From Kiritimatiellia bacterium (lineage in GTDB: Bacteria > Verrucomicrobiota > Kiritimatiellia > RFP12 > UBA3636), in assembly GCA_016295275.1 (NCBI GenBank), contig JAEDLN010000082.1, forward strand, positions 1-9,516: DNA of 9,516 nucleotides, read 5' to 3'. Shown here one piece after another: positions 1 to 7,616 of the stretch. The notes beneath the pieces are model-generated. The model did not search any database. It was given only the letters and a program-made list of their open reading frames with translations, and had not been told where the DNA came from. The position numbers and the translations under genes are program-made. Positions within the stretch are counted from its first letter, which is position 1; every line of letters begins with the position of its first letter.

Positions 1-303
1 ATGGACGCGGCCGGCAACGTGACCCTGTACTTGGGCGCGCAGGATTACGCATGCGGAAAACCCGCGCCCGATTGTTTTCTGTTGGCGGCAAAGACGTTGG
101 GCGTTTCTCCCTCGCGGTGTGTCGTATTCGAGGATTCCGAGGCCGGGATCCGGGCGGCGCGCGCCGCCGGCATGGGGGCCGTTGCACTCTCGCGCCCGGA
201 TCGTCCGAAGCAGAATGTGGAAAAAGCGCATCTGATTCTCTCCGATCTGTCGGACTTCCGGGTACGCGATTTGCAAGCCGCCATTCGCCGGAAAGGACGC
301 TAG
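1..303 (+). CDS. HAD-superfamily hydrolase, C-terminal part (5' truncated by window edge)
   Basis: This is the last 100 codons of a haloacid dehalogenase-like hydrolase of the beta-phosphoglucomutase / phosphoglycolate phosphatase type, which move or remove phosphate on small sugars. Two of the four HAD motifs are visible: the motif III lysine in GKPAPD (Lys20) and the motif IV acidic pair in VFEDSEAGIRAA (Glu44, Asp45), which binds Mg2+. The following AGM and proline-rich turn are typical of the family end. The nucleophile motif (DxDGT) and the cap domain are absent. Full proteins are about 210-230 residues, so roughly the first half lies outside the window, and the ATG at base 1 is probably an internal methionine. 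The stop codon is 2 bp before miaA, which suggests co-transcription. The substrate cannot be told from this fragment. Confidence 0.85.
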   Translation: MDAAGNVTLYLGAQDYACGKPAPDCFLLAAKTLGVSPSRCVVFEDSEAGIRAARAAGMGAVALSRPDRPKQNVEKAHLILSDLSDFRVRDLQAAIRRKGR

Positions 304-305
304 CC

Positions 306-1247
306 ATGCCGGAAAGCCATACTGCGCTTGGGATTTTGGTCGGTTGCACGGCCACCGGCAAGACGGCGGTTGCAAACGAAATCGCACGGCAAACGGGAGC
401 ATGGGTCCTTTCCGCCGATTCGATGCTCGTCTATCGCGGAATGGATATCGGAACAGCCAAACCGACGCCTTCCGAACTGCTCGGATTGACGGTTTTCGGA
501 ATGGATCTTGCGGACCCGGAAGAAGCCTTCAGCGTTGGCGCCTGGCTGGAGCACGCGCGGACCGCCTTTGCCGCCGCGGAAGCGGCCGGAAGGGATCTGA
601 TTGTGGCAGGCGGCACGGGTCTCTATGTGAATTCGCTCCTGACGGGGATTGACGCACCGCCTGCCGATCCGGAGCTTCGGGCGCGGCTCACGGCGGAGCT
701 GGAGCGCGATGGGGCGGAAGCGTTGCGGCTTCGTGCCGAGCGTCTTTCTCCCGGCAGTACGACCTTGCTCGAACGAGGCAACGACCGCAGGCTGATCCGA
801 TTGCTGGAGTGTCTGGAATCGAGCTTTGTTCCCTTGCGAAAATACGCAACGCTCAAGACGCAGCCGGTCGTCGGGCTTTCGTTTGACCGCGAGGCGCTTC
901 AGCGCCGCATCGAGCAGCGCGCCCGCGCCATGTTCGGTCAGGGGCTCGTGGATGAGGTTTCCCGTTTGCGAAAAGAATGTCCCGGGTTCGAAACTTCTAC
1001 GGCGGGAAAAGGAATCGGCTATGCCGAGGCGCTTGCCGTTTTGGACGGCACGATGACGCAGGAGCAGGCGATTGAACGGACCATCATCCGGACGCGGCAG
1101 CTGGCCAAGCGCCAAACCACATGGTGGCGCAATCAGCTGACGGTGGAATGGATTCCCGGGCCTGTCGACGCCTCGGAGGTTCCGGCTGTGGCAGAGAAGG
1201 TATTGGCATTTTGGAGAAACCATGAGCGAACCCGGCTTTCCTTCTGA
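306..1247 (+). CDS. miaA: tRNA dimethylallyltransferase MiaA
   Basis: A 313-residue enzyme that transfers a dimethylallyl group to N6 of A37 in tRNAs reading UNN codons, the first step toward ms2i6A. Seen in the sequence: a P-loop GCTATGKT (residues 13-20), the substrate segment DSMLVYRGMDIGTAKPT (38-54) with catalytic-type Asp38, GGTGLY (102-107), an NDRR..R..E segment, GIGYAEAL, and the signature TRQLAKRQTTW starting at Thr263. Length matches the family (about 300-320). The start at 306 is chosen because AAAGGA at 292-297 is well spaced and the protein then begins just before the P-loop; a longer frame open from base 51 overlaps the HAD gene and adds no family sequence. Odd points: Cys14 where Pro is usual in the P-loop, and Val-Phe (63-64) where most MiaA proteins have His-His before the Leu/Met-x-Asp...AspPro stretch. 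The 3' end overlaps the next gene by 26 bp. Confidence 0.96.
   Translation: MPESHTALGILVGCTATGKTAVANEIARQTGAWVLSADSMLVYRGMDIGTAKPTPSELLGLTVFGMDLADPEEAFSVGAWLEHARTAFAAAEAAGRDLIVAGGTGLYVNSLLTGIDAPPADPELRARLTAELERDGAEALRLRAERLSPGSTTLLERGNDRRLIRLLECLESSFVPLRKYATLKTQPVVGLSFDREALQRRIEQRARAMFGQGLVDEVSRLRKECPGFETSTAGKGIGYAEALAVLDGTMTQEQAIERTIIRTRQLAKRQTTWWRNQLTVEWIPGPVDASEVPAVAEKVLAFWRNHERTRLSF
1213..1216 (+). promoter_or_regulatory. ribosome binding site for the tandem RadC gene, inside miaA
   Basis: GGAG lies 5 bases before the ATG at 1222, within the last codons of miaA. It supports 1222 as the true start and implies translational coupling, because ribosomes finishing miaA pass over this site. 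Confidence 0.6.
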
Positions 1248-3108
1248 CCGGACGTTCGATTCGAAAGGAACGGACGATGTCTCGCGTGCCGCCATCCGGT
1301 GGGTTCGGGAACGGCTGTTCCGCGAAACGCCGCTTTCCGCCTGCGAAAACGGCAACACGGCGGAATCGTCTCCGCTCGTTGCGCTTTTGCGCTTCGCAAA
1401 TCTTCCCGAGCAACGCCAAAAGGAGCTTGTCTGCGAGGCAGCACGGCAATTTGGCGTATTGAAAACCAAAAACGGCAATTTGCGAAGCCGGTGGTCGAAG
1501 AGCAATCGGCATGGGCTTCCGCGCGAACGGCTGGAGACGGAAGGACCGGAGGCGCTCCAGGACAACGAGTTGCTGGCGGTGCTGCTGGAAACCGGCGTAA
1601 AGGGAATGACCGTGCTGGAAACGGCCGATGCCCTCTATGAAGCATACGACCACTCCCTCGCGAAGATGTTCCGGGAATGGACCGATTGCAAAAATCTCAC
1701 GAACGGCCGAATCGGCCGGATCGGCCGGATCGGCATCGGGCCAGCCCGCACGGCCGTTTTGCGCTCCATTTTTGAAATGGCCGGTCGTTTGAATGCGGAA
1801 ATCTCCGCTCCCGGACGAAAACTGCAGACACCCGAGCGGATTGCCTCCTTTCTGCTGGAGCAGGCGCAGACATCTCCGGCAAGACCGCAAGATGCCGCTG
1901 CGGAAGACGGCTGTGAAATCCGGTCGATTGTGTTGAACAAGAAGATGCAGACGCATTCCTCGACCTTTTTCTCGCAGTGGATTCCGGGACCGGATGCGCC
2001 CGATGCGGAGGAACTCGCCTGCCGGATCCTCCGGGATGCGGTCCGTCAAGACGGGTGTTACATCGCATTGGGAGCCGTGATGCGCCGTACCGGGGAGGTG
2101 CCGGAGTGGGTCGTCCGTCTGTCGCGGTTGCTCGTTGGGGCGGGGATGTTTCTCCAGATTCCGCTTCTCGATACGATTCTCATCCGCGCTACGGACGATT
2201 CGTCGTCCGCCGCCATTCCGCCGTTTTGTTCGTTGCGGCGCGAGCGGCGCGTAAATTATACGCCAACCGTAGCTCCGGCGGTTCCTCCGCTTGGTAAGCG
2301 TCTTTTTTCCGGAATGCCGTCCGAACCGGAACAAGTCGGCGAAGCGCAATCCCGCAACCGCAAATCCGCTGCGGAAAAGCCCGATTTGCGCGAACGCCAT
2401 GCGCGTGGCGAGAGAATGGAAAACTGGGAGTTGGTCGCCTTGATCCTCCGAACCGGGTGCAAAGGGCGATCGGTCGAAGCGGTATCCAAGGATATCATGC
2501 GGGAAACCGGAAACTCCTTTCTGGCGCTCCGCGACCGTCTGTATGCGGGCGATTCGTTCATGGGTATCGGCAAGACGCGCACGCTCTCCTTTCTCGCCGC
2601 CTTCGAAGTGGCGCGGCGCGTCCAGGCGGAAGCGCAAAACGGCGTTGCCGCAGCGGAAGACATTCCGTTTGAGCGGGTGGATATGCGGGAGCCTTCCCGG
2701 ATCGTCCGGCTCCTTGCCGACCGCATCATGCTCCGTCCGACCGAGGCGTTTTTCGCCATTCCGCTGCGGAAGGGGAAAAACGGCTACGGGCTCTGTTCGA
2801 AAACCCGCAAAACCTATGAAATTTTCGCAGGAACAGCCGATTCTTCGATGGTCCATCTGCGGGATGTTTTCCAAGAGGCGATCCGCCAACGGGCGGATGC
2901 CCTGATTGTGGCGCACAACCACCCGACAGGCGATCCGGAGCCATCTGTCCAAGATGAAACCGTAACCCGACGCATGGTTGCCGCCGGCGGCATTCTCGGT
3001 ATTCCCGTTCTCGACCATCTCGTGATTGGCGGCTATCCGGATTCCAATGGAAAGACGCTACCGTACTATTCCTTTGCGGAGCATGGCGCCATCGCCGATA
3101 CGCCGTAA
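1222..3108 (+). CDS. radC: tandem RadC-like protein (degenerate copy + JAMM-intact copy)
   Basis: A 628-residue protein, nearly three times a normal RadC (about 225 aa). Residues 1-96 match nothing I recognise. Copy 1 (about 97-322) has the RadC N-terminal signature (PRERL at 100-104, then DNELLAVLLETG from 114), a helix-hairpin-helix GIG (171-173) and an MPN-like fold region ending in IPLLDTILI. The positions where His-x-His should lie read Ala-Val-Met (about 285-287), and no Ser-x-x-Asp follows. A linker of about 60 residues leads to copy 2 (about 388-622), with DLRERHARGE, ELVALILRTG (from 403), GIG (448-450), Glu508, a GTA...RDVF segment (537-550), the full JAMM motif HNHP...S..D (His565, His567, Ser575, Asp578), IPVLDHLVIG and the closing YSFAEHG. 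RadC proteins are predicted JAMM metalloproteins whose cellular role is unsettled. Copy 2 should bind Zn2+, while copy 1 is probably structural or regulatory. The usual PRE-[VI]-F glutamate is Asp548 here. Start at 1222 with GGAG upstream; overlaps miaA by 26 bp. Confidence 0.9.
   Translation: MSEPGFPSDRTFDSKGTDDVSRAAIRWVRERLFRETPLSACENGNTAESSPLVALLRFANLPEQRQKELVCEAARQFGVLKTKNGNLRSRWSKSNRHGLPRERLETEGPEALQDNELLAVLLETGVKGMTVLETADALYEAYDHSLAKMFREWTDCKNLTNGRIGRIGRIGIGPARTAVLRSIFEMAGRLNAEISAPGRKLQTPERIASFLLEQAQTSPARPQDAAAEDGCEIRSIVLNKKMQTHSSTFFSQWIPGPDAPDAEELACRILRDAVRQDGCYIALGAVMRRTGEVPEWVVRLSRLLVGAGMFLQIPLLDTILIRATDDSSSAAIPPFCSLRRERRVNYTPTVAPAVPPLGKRLFSGMPSEPEQVGEAQSRNRKSAAEKPDLRERHARGERMENWELVALILRTGCKGRSVEAVSKDIMRETGNSFLALRDRLYAGDSFMGIGKTRTLSFLAAFEVARRVQAEAQNGVAAAEDIPFERVDMREPSRIVRLLADRIMLRPTEAFFAIPLRKGKNGYGLCSKTRKTYEIFAGTADSSMVHLRDVFQEAIRQRADALIVAHNHPTGDPEPSVQDETVTRRMVAAGGILGIPVLDHLVIGGYPDSNGKTLPYYSFAEHGAIADTP
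1704..1739 (+). repeat. 9-bp in-frame tandem repeat in the RadC copy-1 hairpin
   Basis: Three consecutive 9-bp units (cggccgaat, cggccggat, cggccggat) run from 1704 to 1730, followed by a partial, diverged fourth. They encode Gly-Arg-Ile three times (residues 162-170), immediately before the Gly-Ile-Gly of the helix-hairpin-helix. Because the unit is a multiple of three, slippage changes length without breaking the frame. Confidence 0.85.
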
Positions 3109-3357
3109 AGACCGCCCGTTTCGGCGAGGCGGCGTTCGTTCGGCCGGAAAGCCGGGTCGAAAAGACGTTTTTCGGGTTTGGCACCCTCCAGACCGGCAAC
3201 CTGTGCACTCCGGAATGCGAGAGCGCGTGAAAATGTGTCCGAAAGTGCGCAAAACTCTTGAATCATTGACTTTCTTCTGCTACTCTATTCTCACATTCAA
3301 ACATGACTTTTCGCCCTCGTCCGAGGCAGCCGGGTCATTTTCATTTGAGGAGAACGC
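3109..3357 (+). other. intergenic gap with weak hairpins, no gene
   Basis: No open frame here has family sequence or a good start. Two weak hairpins are visible: CCGCC (3112-3116) with GGCGG (3128-3132), and CGAAAA (3158-3163) with TTTTCG (3169-3174). Neither has a GC-rich stem directly followed by a T run, so termination after the RadC gene is only possible, not shown. The second stem is AT-rich and symmetric, so it could act weakly in either direction. The 3' part turns AT-richer from about 3250, as expected for a promoter zone ahead of the TPR/Exb operon. Confidence 0.5.
3258..3291 (+). promoter_or_regulatory. candidate sigma70-type promoter for the TPR/Exb operon
   Basis: TTGAAT at 3258-3263 and TACTCT at 3281-3286 are 17 bp apart. 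An overlapping TTGACT (3266-3271) is a better -35, but its nearest -10-like hexamer, TATTCT (3286-3291), is only 14 bp away. The local AT-rich change and the position about 70 bp before the first operon gene favour a promoter here. The hexamers alone are weak evidence. Confidence 0.3.
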
Positions 3358-6300
3358 ATGTTGAAAAAACATTCGCACATCAGAAACCACGCATGGTCCG
3401 CAGCTGTGGCACTCGGTTTGATGACCGGGCTGGCCGGCGCGCAAGGCGTCGGTTCTTCGCTGGATCCCGCAATCCAGATGGAGTTGCGCTATATTGAGGC
3501 TTTGAACAATGCCCAAATGCCGGACTACGCAGAGGAGGTGTTGAAAGCGGTGGAGGTCAAGTATCCCGCCATCCGTCCTTTGCTGAAGGTCAAGAAATTG
3601 GAGCAGATTCTCCAGCTTGGCAAGTTCGAAGAAGCGGAGAAGATCATCAAGGCGGAGCCGGATCAGGATTCGCCCGAAACATGGTCGATGCGGACCACGA
3701 TGGCGGATTACCTGTTTGCCCGCAATCGTTATGACGAGGCGCTCGACATCTACAAGAAGCTCTTTGCCAAATACAAGGAAAATCCGCCCGATAGCATTCG
3801 CGATTTCTTCTTGAACTCTGCATACAAGTATACGCAGCTTCTATCCTTCCTGAAGGATGACAAGGGTGCCATCGAAGCGTACCGCCGCCTGCTGAAACTT
3901 TCGGGGCTCTCCTCCGAGATGAAGCGCCAGAGCCAGTACGAATTGGCGCAGCTGCTGGTGAAATACGGCGAAACGCTGACCGACAAAGCGGCACGGGAAA
4001 AGACCTTTGCTGAAGCGCAGAAGGAAGTCGAAGCGCTCCTGTGGACGCAGGATATCTGGTTTGGCCACGGCGTTGCCCTGCTTGCGCACATCCAGGTTGC
4101 CAAAGGCGACATCGATCGTGCGCAGAAGATGATCGAAGACTACAGGGAGCAGCTTCTCAACATCGACCAGCAGCTTCAGGAACAGGGTGAGCAGGATGGC
4201 GCGGACTATTCCCATCTTTCGCCGATGGCCGAAGCCCGCTACCAGACGGGTTGCCTGCTGATGGACGAAGGTACGAAAGTGTTGGACGGTGCCGCTGCCA
4301 TTGCGATTGAAAGCAAGCGCATCGAGGAAGAGGATCGCGGCGCCGACCTTTACATGAAGGCGCTCAACGAACTTGTGAACGTCTATGTGCAGTATCCGTC
4401 TTTCGCCTGGGCGCCGGAAGCCATGGCCAAGTGCGAGCAGATGACATCGCGCTTGAGCGAAATGGGCTTTGAGGTCGAATCCAACATTACGCCCGCCCAG
4501 CGCGCCGAAGTTGCAAAAAAGCAATTCCAGACGGCCAACATGCTGTACCACCAGAATCAATTCGAGAATGCCATCAAGACGTTTGAGCGCGTTTTGGCGG
4601 CCTTTCCCGAACAGCTTCCGGAAGCGGTTCAGGCTCTCAATACGGTTGCCCGTGCCTGTATCGAGTACTCGGAAGGTCTCCCAGATGGGGAAGAAAAGGA
4701 TTTTTACCGGCTCTATTCCGAAACGGCCACCGGCTACCTTGCCGAGCGGTTCTGCAATCGCGGTCGCGAAACGATGGAAATGGTCGGCAATTTTCTTCAG
4801 GGGTTGTCCCAGTTCTATGCGGAGCGCAATCTGACGGTTGTTGCCGACAAAACGAAGGAGCTCTTCTATTCGTTGTATCCGGAGCATTCGACGGCGGCCT
4901 CTTCCCTGATGGCGGACGCGCAGAAGCTCTTTTCGGAACAGAAGTACGAGGAAGCTGCGAAGCTGTATGAGATTTTGGCGACGCGCTACACGAAGTCCTT
5001 CAATTCCATCACGGCGCAGCGCATGCTTTGCATCTGCTACGAGCGCCTGGGAAAACGCGAGCTTGAGTTGGAGGCTCGCGAAAACTATGTGAAGCGTCTG
5101 CAGGAGGGAATCAAGAAGGAGCGCCAGCCCGATTTGATGGTTCAGTTGCCGTCGGCCTTGATCGGTCGCGCCCGTTTGCACCGCAACATTGCCATCGAGG
5201 CCTTGCGCGATGCGCGCAATGCGATGAACGAAGCCCGCCGTTTGGCGGCTGCGGCACCTGCCGCGCCTGCGGAGGGGGCTGAAGCCGCGCCTGCCGCAGA
5301 GGCGGCTCCGGCGGAGAATGCCGAAGGTGCGCAAGAGGAGGAAGTCAAAGAGGAACCGTTGACGGTCGAATCCGCAACAAAGATGCTGGTGAAGGCCAAC
5401 CAGAAGATTGCGGAGGTCATCAAGCAGTACAACAGCTTGGTCAAACTGATTGCCCAACCGGACAAGCGTGCCTTGTTCCAACGCAATTCGGAAGACAAGA
5501 AGACGAACGAGTCCGTTCTCTCTTCCGCCCTTTACGACATGGCCTACTGCTACAATGCGTTGAGCTTGCCCGAAGCCAAGATTCCCGATTACAAGAAGAA
5601 TGCCGTCACGCTCTACGAGCAGATTCTCAACGATTGTCCGTGGGCGGAGGGAATGTATCCGGCGGTGTTGCTCCAGCTCGGTACGCTCTATTCGACGATT
5701 CCGACCGAAGACGAGGCCGTCCGTGCCGAAAATGCAAAGAAGGCGTCCGAGTATTTCGATCGTCTGAGCAAGGATTTTGCCGATTCCGATCAGGCTCGCA
5801 ATGCGCTCTACCTGCAAGGATCCGCGCTCATGGAGCTCGGCTACCGCACGGAAGCGATTGCCAAGTTCCGCGAAATGGTCAACAACGCGGGCAGCGGCAA
5901 ATACAATGCCTACCAACTCAAGAGCGCGGCGGAATCCTTGAAAGAAGCCAAGGACTATACGACGTCCCGCCAGGCGTACAAGGCCGCGCTCGGGCTCTGC
6001 AAGCCGGAGGCGACCCAGTTGATCAACGAGATTGCGCTCGGTGTCGCCCAGATCGATTTCGAGGAAAAGAATTTCATCGCGGTCGCCGATGCGATGGAGA
6101 AGTTCATTGCGGACAATCCGACGTCCGCCCGTCTGGTCGAAGCGAACAATATGCTTTCCAAAGCGTGCGTCGAAGCGACGATGACGGAGCCGGACGAAAA
6201 GAAGCGTATTGCGCTCTTCCAGCGTGCCATTCGCTCTCTGCGTACGGTGCAGCGGTATCGCGAAAAGGACGGTGCCGCCGCCGTACTCGATCTGCGCATC

Positions 6301-6645
6301 CAGAATGGCGACATCATCGAGACGCAGGGATTGGTTGAGTCGAAGTTTGGCGACAAGGAGGGTGAAATGAAGTATCTTCGGCAAGCCTGTTCGCACTACT
6401 TCGGTATTCTCGCGACGGCCGATTTTGCCAACAGCGAGCTTCGCACCGGATACGAAAACGTTCTCGGGCGCTACATTGACGTGCTTTCCCGCGTAAAGAC
6501 GTACGAAGACGGAACGCCTGTCTGGGAAGATTTGAAGAGCAATTGCGAGCTCTATCTCCAGAACTATCCGAATGGAAAGCAGACGCTGAAGGTTCGCAAC
6601 GCGCTCAACGAGGCCAATGTCGGCCTTGCCACCTCTACCAAATAA
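3358..6645 (+). CDS. large secreted TPR-repeat protein (1095 aa), probable periplasmic partner of the Exb motor
   Basis: The first gene of the Exb operon encodes an exported, almost wholly helical protein. A signal peptide is clear: basic start (MLKK), a hydrophobic stretch at about 12-26, and AGA before a likely SPase I cut after Ala28. There is no lipobox and no later membrane segment, so the mature protein should be soluble in the periplasm. TPR-like helix pairs recur along the whole chain, for example KFEEAEKIIK (89), YDEALDIYKKLF (125), FENAIKTFERVLAAFP (402), YEEAAKLYEILATRY (530), YRTEAIAKFREMV (829) and FIAVADAMEKFIADNP (906). An Ala/Pro/Glu-rich stretch (630-666) divides it into two TPR blocks of about 600 and 430 residues. 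The start is fixed by GAGGAGA at 3347-3353. TPR arrays usually bind peptides or other proteins; a scaffold role for the ExbB/ExbD motor, by analogy to CpoB (YbgF) of the Tol system, is inferred from operon position only. Confidence 0.88.
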   Translation: MLKKHSHIRNHAWSAAVALGLMTGLAGAQGVGSSLDPAIQMELRYIEALNNAQMPDYAEEVLKAVEVKYPAIRPLLKVKKLEQILQLGKFEEAEKIIKAEPDQDSPETWSMRTTMADYLFARNRYDEALDIYKKLFAKYKENPPDSIRDFFLNSAYKYTQLLSFLKDDKGAIEAYRRLLKLSGLSSEMKRQSQYELAQLLVKYGETLTDKAAREKTFAEAQKEVEALLWTQDIWFGHGVALLAHIQVAKGDIDRAQKMIEDYREQLLNIDQQLQEQGEQDGADYSHLSPMAEARYQTGCLLMDEGTKVLDGAAAIAIESKRIEEEDRGADLYMKALNELVNVYVQYPSFAWAPEAMAKCEQMTSRLSEMGFEVESNITPAQRAEVAKKQFQTANMLYHQNQFENAIKTFERVLAAFPEQLPEAVQALNTVARACIEYSEGLPDGEEKDFYRLYSETATGYLAERFCNRGRETMEMVGNFLQGLSQFYAERNLTVVADKTKELFYSLYPEHSTAASSLMADAQKLFSEQKYEEAAKLYEILATRYTKSFNSITAQRMLCICYERLGKRELELEARENYVKRLQEGIKKERQPDLMVQLPSALIGRARLHRNIAIEALRDARNAMNEARRLAAAAPAAPAEGAEAAPAAEAAPAENAEGAQEEEVKEEPLTVESATKMLVKANQKIAEVIKQYNSLVKLIAQPDKRALFQRNSEDKKTNESVLSSALYDMAYCYNALSLPEAKIPDYKKNAVTLYEQILNDCPWAEGMYPAVLLQLGTLYSTIPTEDEAVRAENAKKASEYFDRLSKDFADSDQARNALYLQGSALMELGYRTEAIAKFREMVNNAGSGKYNAYQLKSAAESLKEAKDYTTSRQAYKAALGLCKPEATQLINEIALGVAQIDFEEKNFIAVADAMEKFIADNPTSARLVEANNMLSKACVEATMTEPDEKKRIALFQRAIRSLRTVQRYREKDGAAAVLDLRIQNGDIIETQGLVESKFGDKEGEMKYLRQACSHYFGILATADFANSELRTGYENVLGRYIDVLSRVKTYEDGTPVWEDLKSNCELYLQNYPNGKQTLKVRNALNEANVGLATSTK
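5245..5355 (+). other. Ala/Pro/Glu-rich low-complexity linker in the TPR protein
   Basis: Residues 630-666 are almost only Ala, Pro, Glu and Gly, ending in a run of acidic residues (EEEVKEE). The composition differs sharply from the flanking TPR helices and is that of a flexible or extended interdomain tether. The underlying DNA is rich in imperfect gcggc/gcctgc repeats. Confidence 0.8.
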
Positions 6646-6686
6646 TATCCTTTTATCAGCAAGTCTTTTTCGGAGAAATACCCGAT

Positions 6687-7505
6687 ATGAATCATACGAC
6701 GACCCGTTTTCTTTCCTTCGCGGCTTTCCTCTTTCTCTGCGTCGCCACGACGGCGCGCGCGGATGTGAAGGCGCAAATTCTCGATCTCAGCAACAATCAG
6801 AAAATCGCGGCCGATATCCGCTGGATGCCGGTCGACAAGCAATATGTCGTTACCGTTCGCGGTCAGGGCGGCCAGATTTCGGAGCGGACTTGTTCTGCGG
6901 ACGACATTCGGATCCTTCAGGTTCAGACGCCGCAGAACTGGGAGCAGATTCTCAAGACATTGAAGTCCAATCCGACTTCCGCCATTCCCGCGCTCAAGAA
7001 AATCGCCAACGATTACAAGATGTTGATGTGGGATACGCGCGCCGGCAAACTCATCGGAGAAATCTATCTCAAGCAGGGGCAAGCCGAAAAGGCACTTGCC
7101 GAAATGGCTCCGATTATGCAGGCCAATCCTACGGCCGGTTGGAATTCTCCGATGGCACCGGTTTTGTGGAAGGCCATGATCGATTCGAAGAAGACCCGCC
7201 AACTGGGCAGACTTCTGGAGCAGGCGGCCGGTGCGACGGATCGCGCTCTAGCCGCTCAGGCCATGATCTACCGGGGCGATATGATCGAAAGCGAAGGACG
7301 TACCCGTGATGCGCTTCGCGACGGTTATCTCCGTGCCGTATTTCTGTTCGCCGATCAGACGGCTCTTCAGCCGGAGGCGCTCTTCAAGGCGGCTCAGGCA
7401 TTTGACAAGCTCCGCCAGACCGCCTATGCCGAACGGATGCGCGGCCAGCTCCGCAAGAACTACGGTTCGTCGACTTGGGCCAAAAAGCTCGACGGCGGCA
7501 ACTGA
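6687..7505 (+). CDS. small secreted protein with beta-rich N-terminus and TPR-like helices
   Basis: A 272-residue exported protein, second gene of the operon. The signal peptide runs from 1 to 25 (hydrophobic core about 8-20, ARA before the cut, mature protein from Asp26). Cys18 sits in the hydrophobic core but without a lipobox, so a lipoprotein is unlikely. Residues 26 to about 85 alternate hydrophobic and polar (VKAQILDL, QYVVTVRG), like a small beta domain. The rest is helical, with a TPR-like unit at 124-148 (GEIYLKQGQAEKALAEMAPI) and others near the C-terminus. The start at 6687 is preferred over a longer frame from 6543 because it has GGAG at 6672-6675 and immediately gives a signal peptide, whereas the longer frame overlaps the upstream gene by about 100 bp. 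It lies 41 bp after the large TPR gene. I do not recognise a named family. Its role beside the motor is likely that of a periplasmic adaptor, by inference. Confidence 0.85.
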   Translation: MNHTTTRFLSFAAFLFLCVATTARADVKAQILDLSNNQKIAADIRWMPVDKQYVVTVRGQGGQISERTCSADDIRILQVQTPQNWEQILKTLKSNPTSAIPALKKIANDYKMLMWDTRAGKLIGEIYLKQGQAEKALAEMAPIMQANPTAGWNSPMAPVLWKAMIDSKKTRQLGRLLEQAAGATDRALAAQAMIYRGDMIESEGRTRDALRDGYLRAVFLFADQTALQPEALFKAAQAFDKLRQTAYAERMRGQLRKNYGSSTWAKKLDGGN

Positions 7506-7508
7506 TTT

Positions 7509-7560
7509 CCGGGTTTTGCCCGGTCGGCATTCCGGCGATTTTGCCGGGATTGCCGTACGG
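7509..7560 (+). promoter_or_regulatory. paired-hairpin leader upstream of exbB (possible attenuator or processing site)
   Basis: Directly after the stop of the small TPR gene come two GC-rich hairpins: CCGGG (7509-7513) with CCCGG (7519-7523), and an 8-bp stem 7529-7536 with 7543-7550 containing one G-T wobble. A palindrome CCGTACGG (7553-7560) and then a pyrimidine-rich run (about 7563-7580) follow. The T run is broken by C residues and lies after a gap, so full termination is doubtful. A partial terminator, an RNase processing site or a 3'-end stabiliser are the options. Confidence 0.5.
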
Positions 7561-7616
7561 AATTTCCCTTTTCTCTCTTTATCTGTTCACCCAATCCATT
7601 CAAGCATTAATTCCTT

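Noticed and set aside
51..305. Longer miaA start at base 51
   Set aside because: It would overlap nearly all of the HAD coding end in another frame, and the added residues match nothing in MiaA. The ATG at 306 has a ribosome site and fits the family length.
1084..3018. Long open frame (644 codons) on the - strand opposite the RadC fusion
   Set aside because: No family motifs and an Arg/Gly/His-rich product. The + strand frame carries clear RadC motifs, so this is a shadow.
3158..3174. Terminator after the RadC gene
   Set aside because: The stem is six mostly A-T pairs with no T run after it, so it was described only as a weak hairpin.
3026..3364. Possible small + strand gene across the intergenic gap
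   Set aside because: It starts inside the RadC gene in another frame, has no ribosome site or recognisable sequence, and runs over the start of the TPR gene.
3841..6396. Very long open frame (851 codons) on the - strand opposite the large TPR gene
   Set aside because: Its product is compositionally odd (rich in Arg, His, Leu, Gly) with no domain pattern. It is the antisense shadow of strongly biased codons in a gene that has a signal peptide, a ribosome site and TPR repeats.
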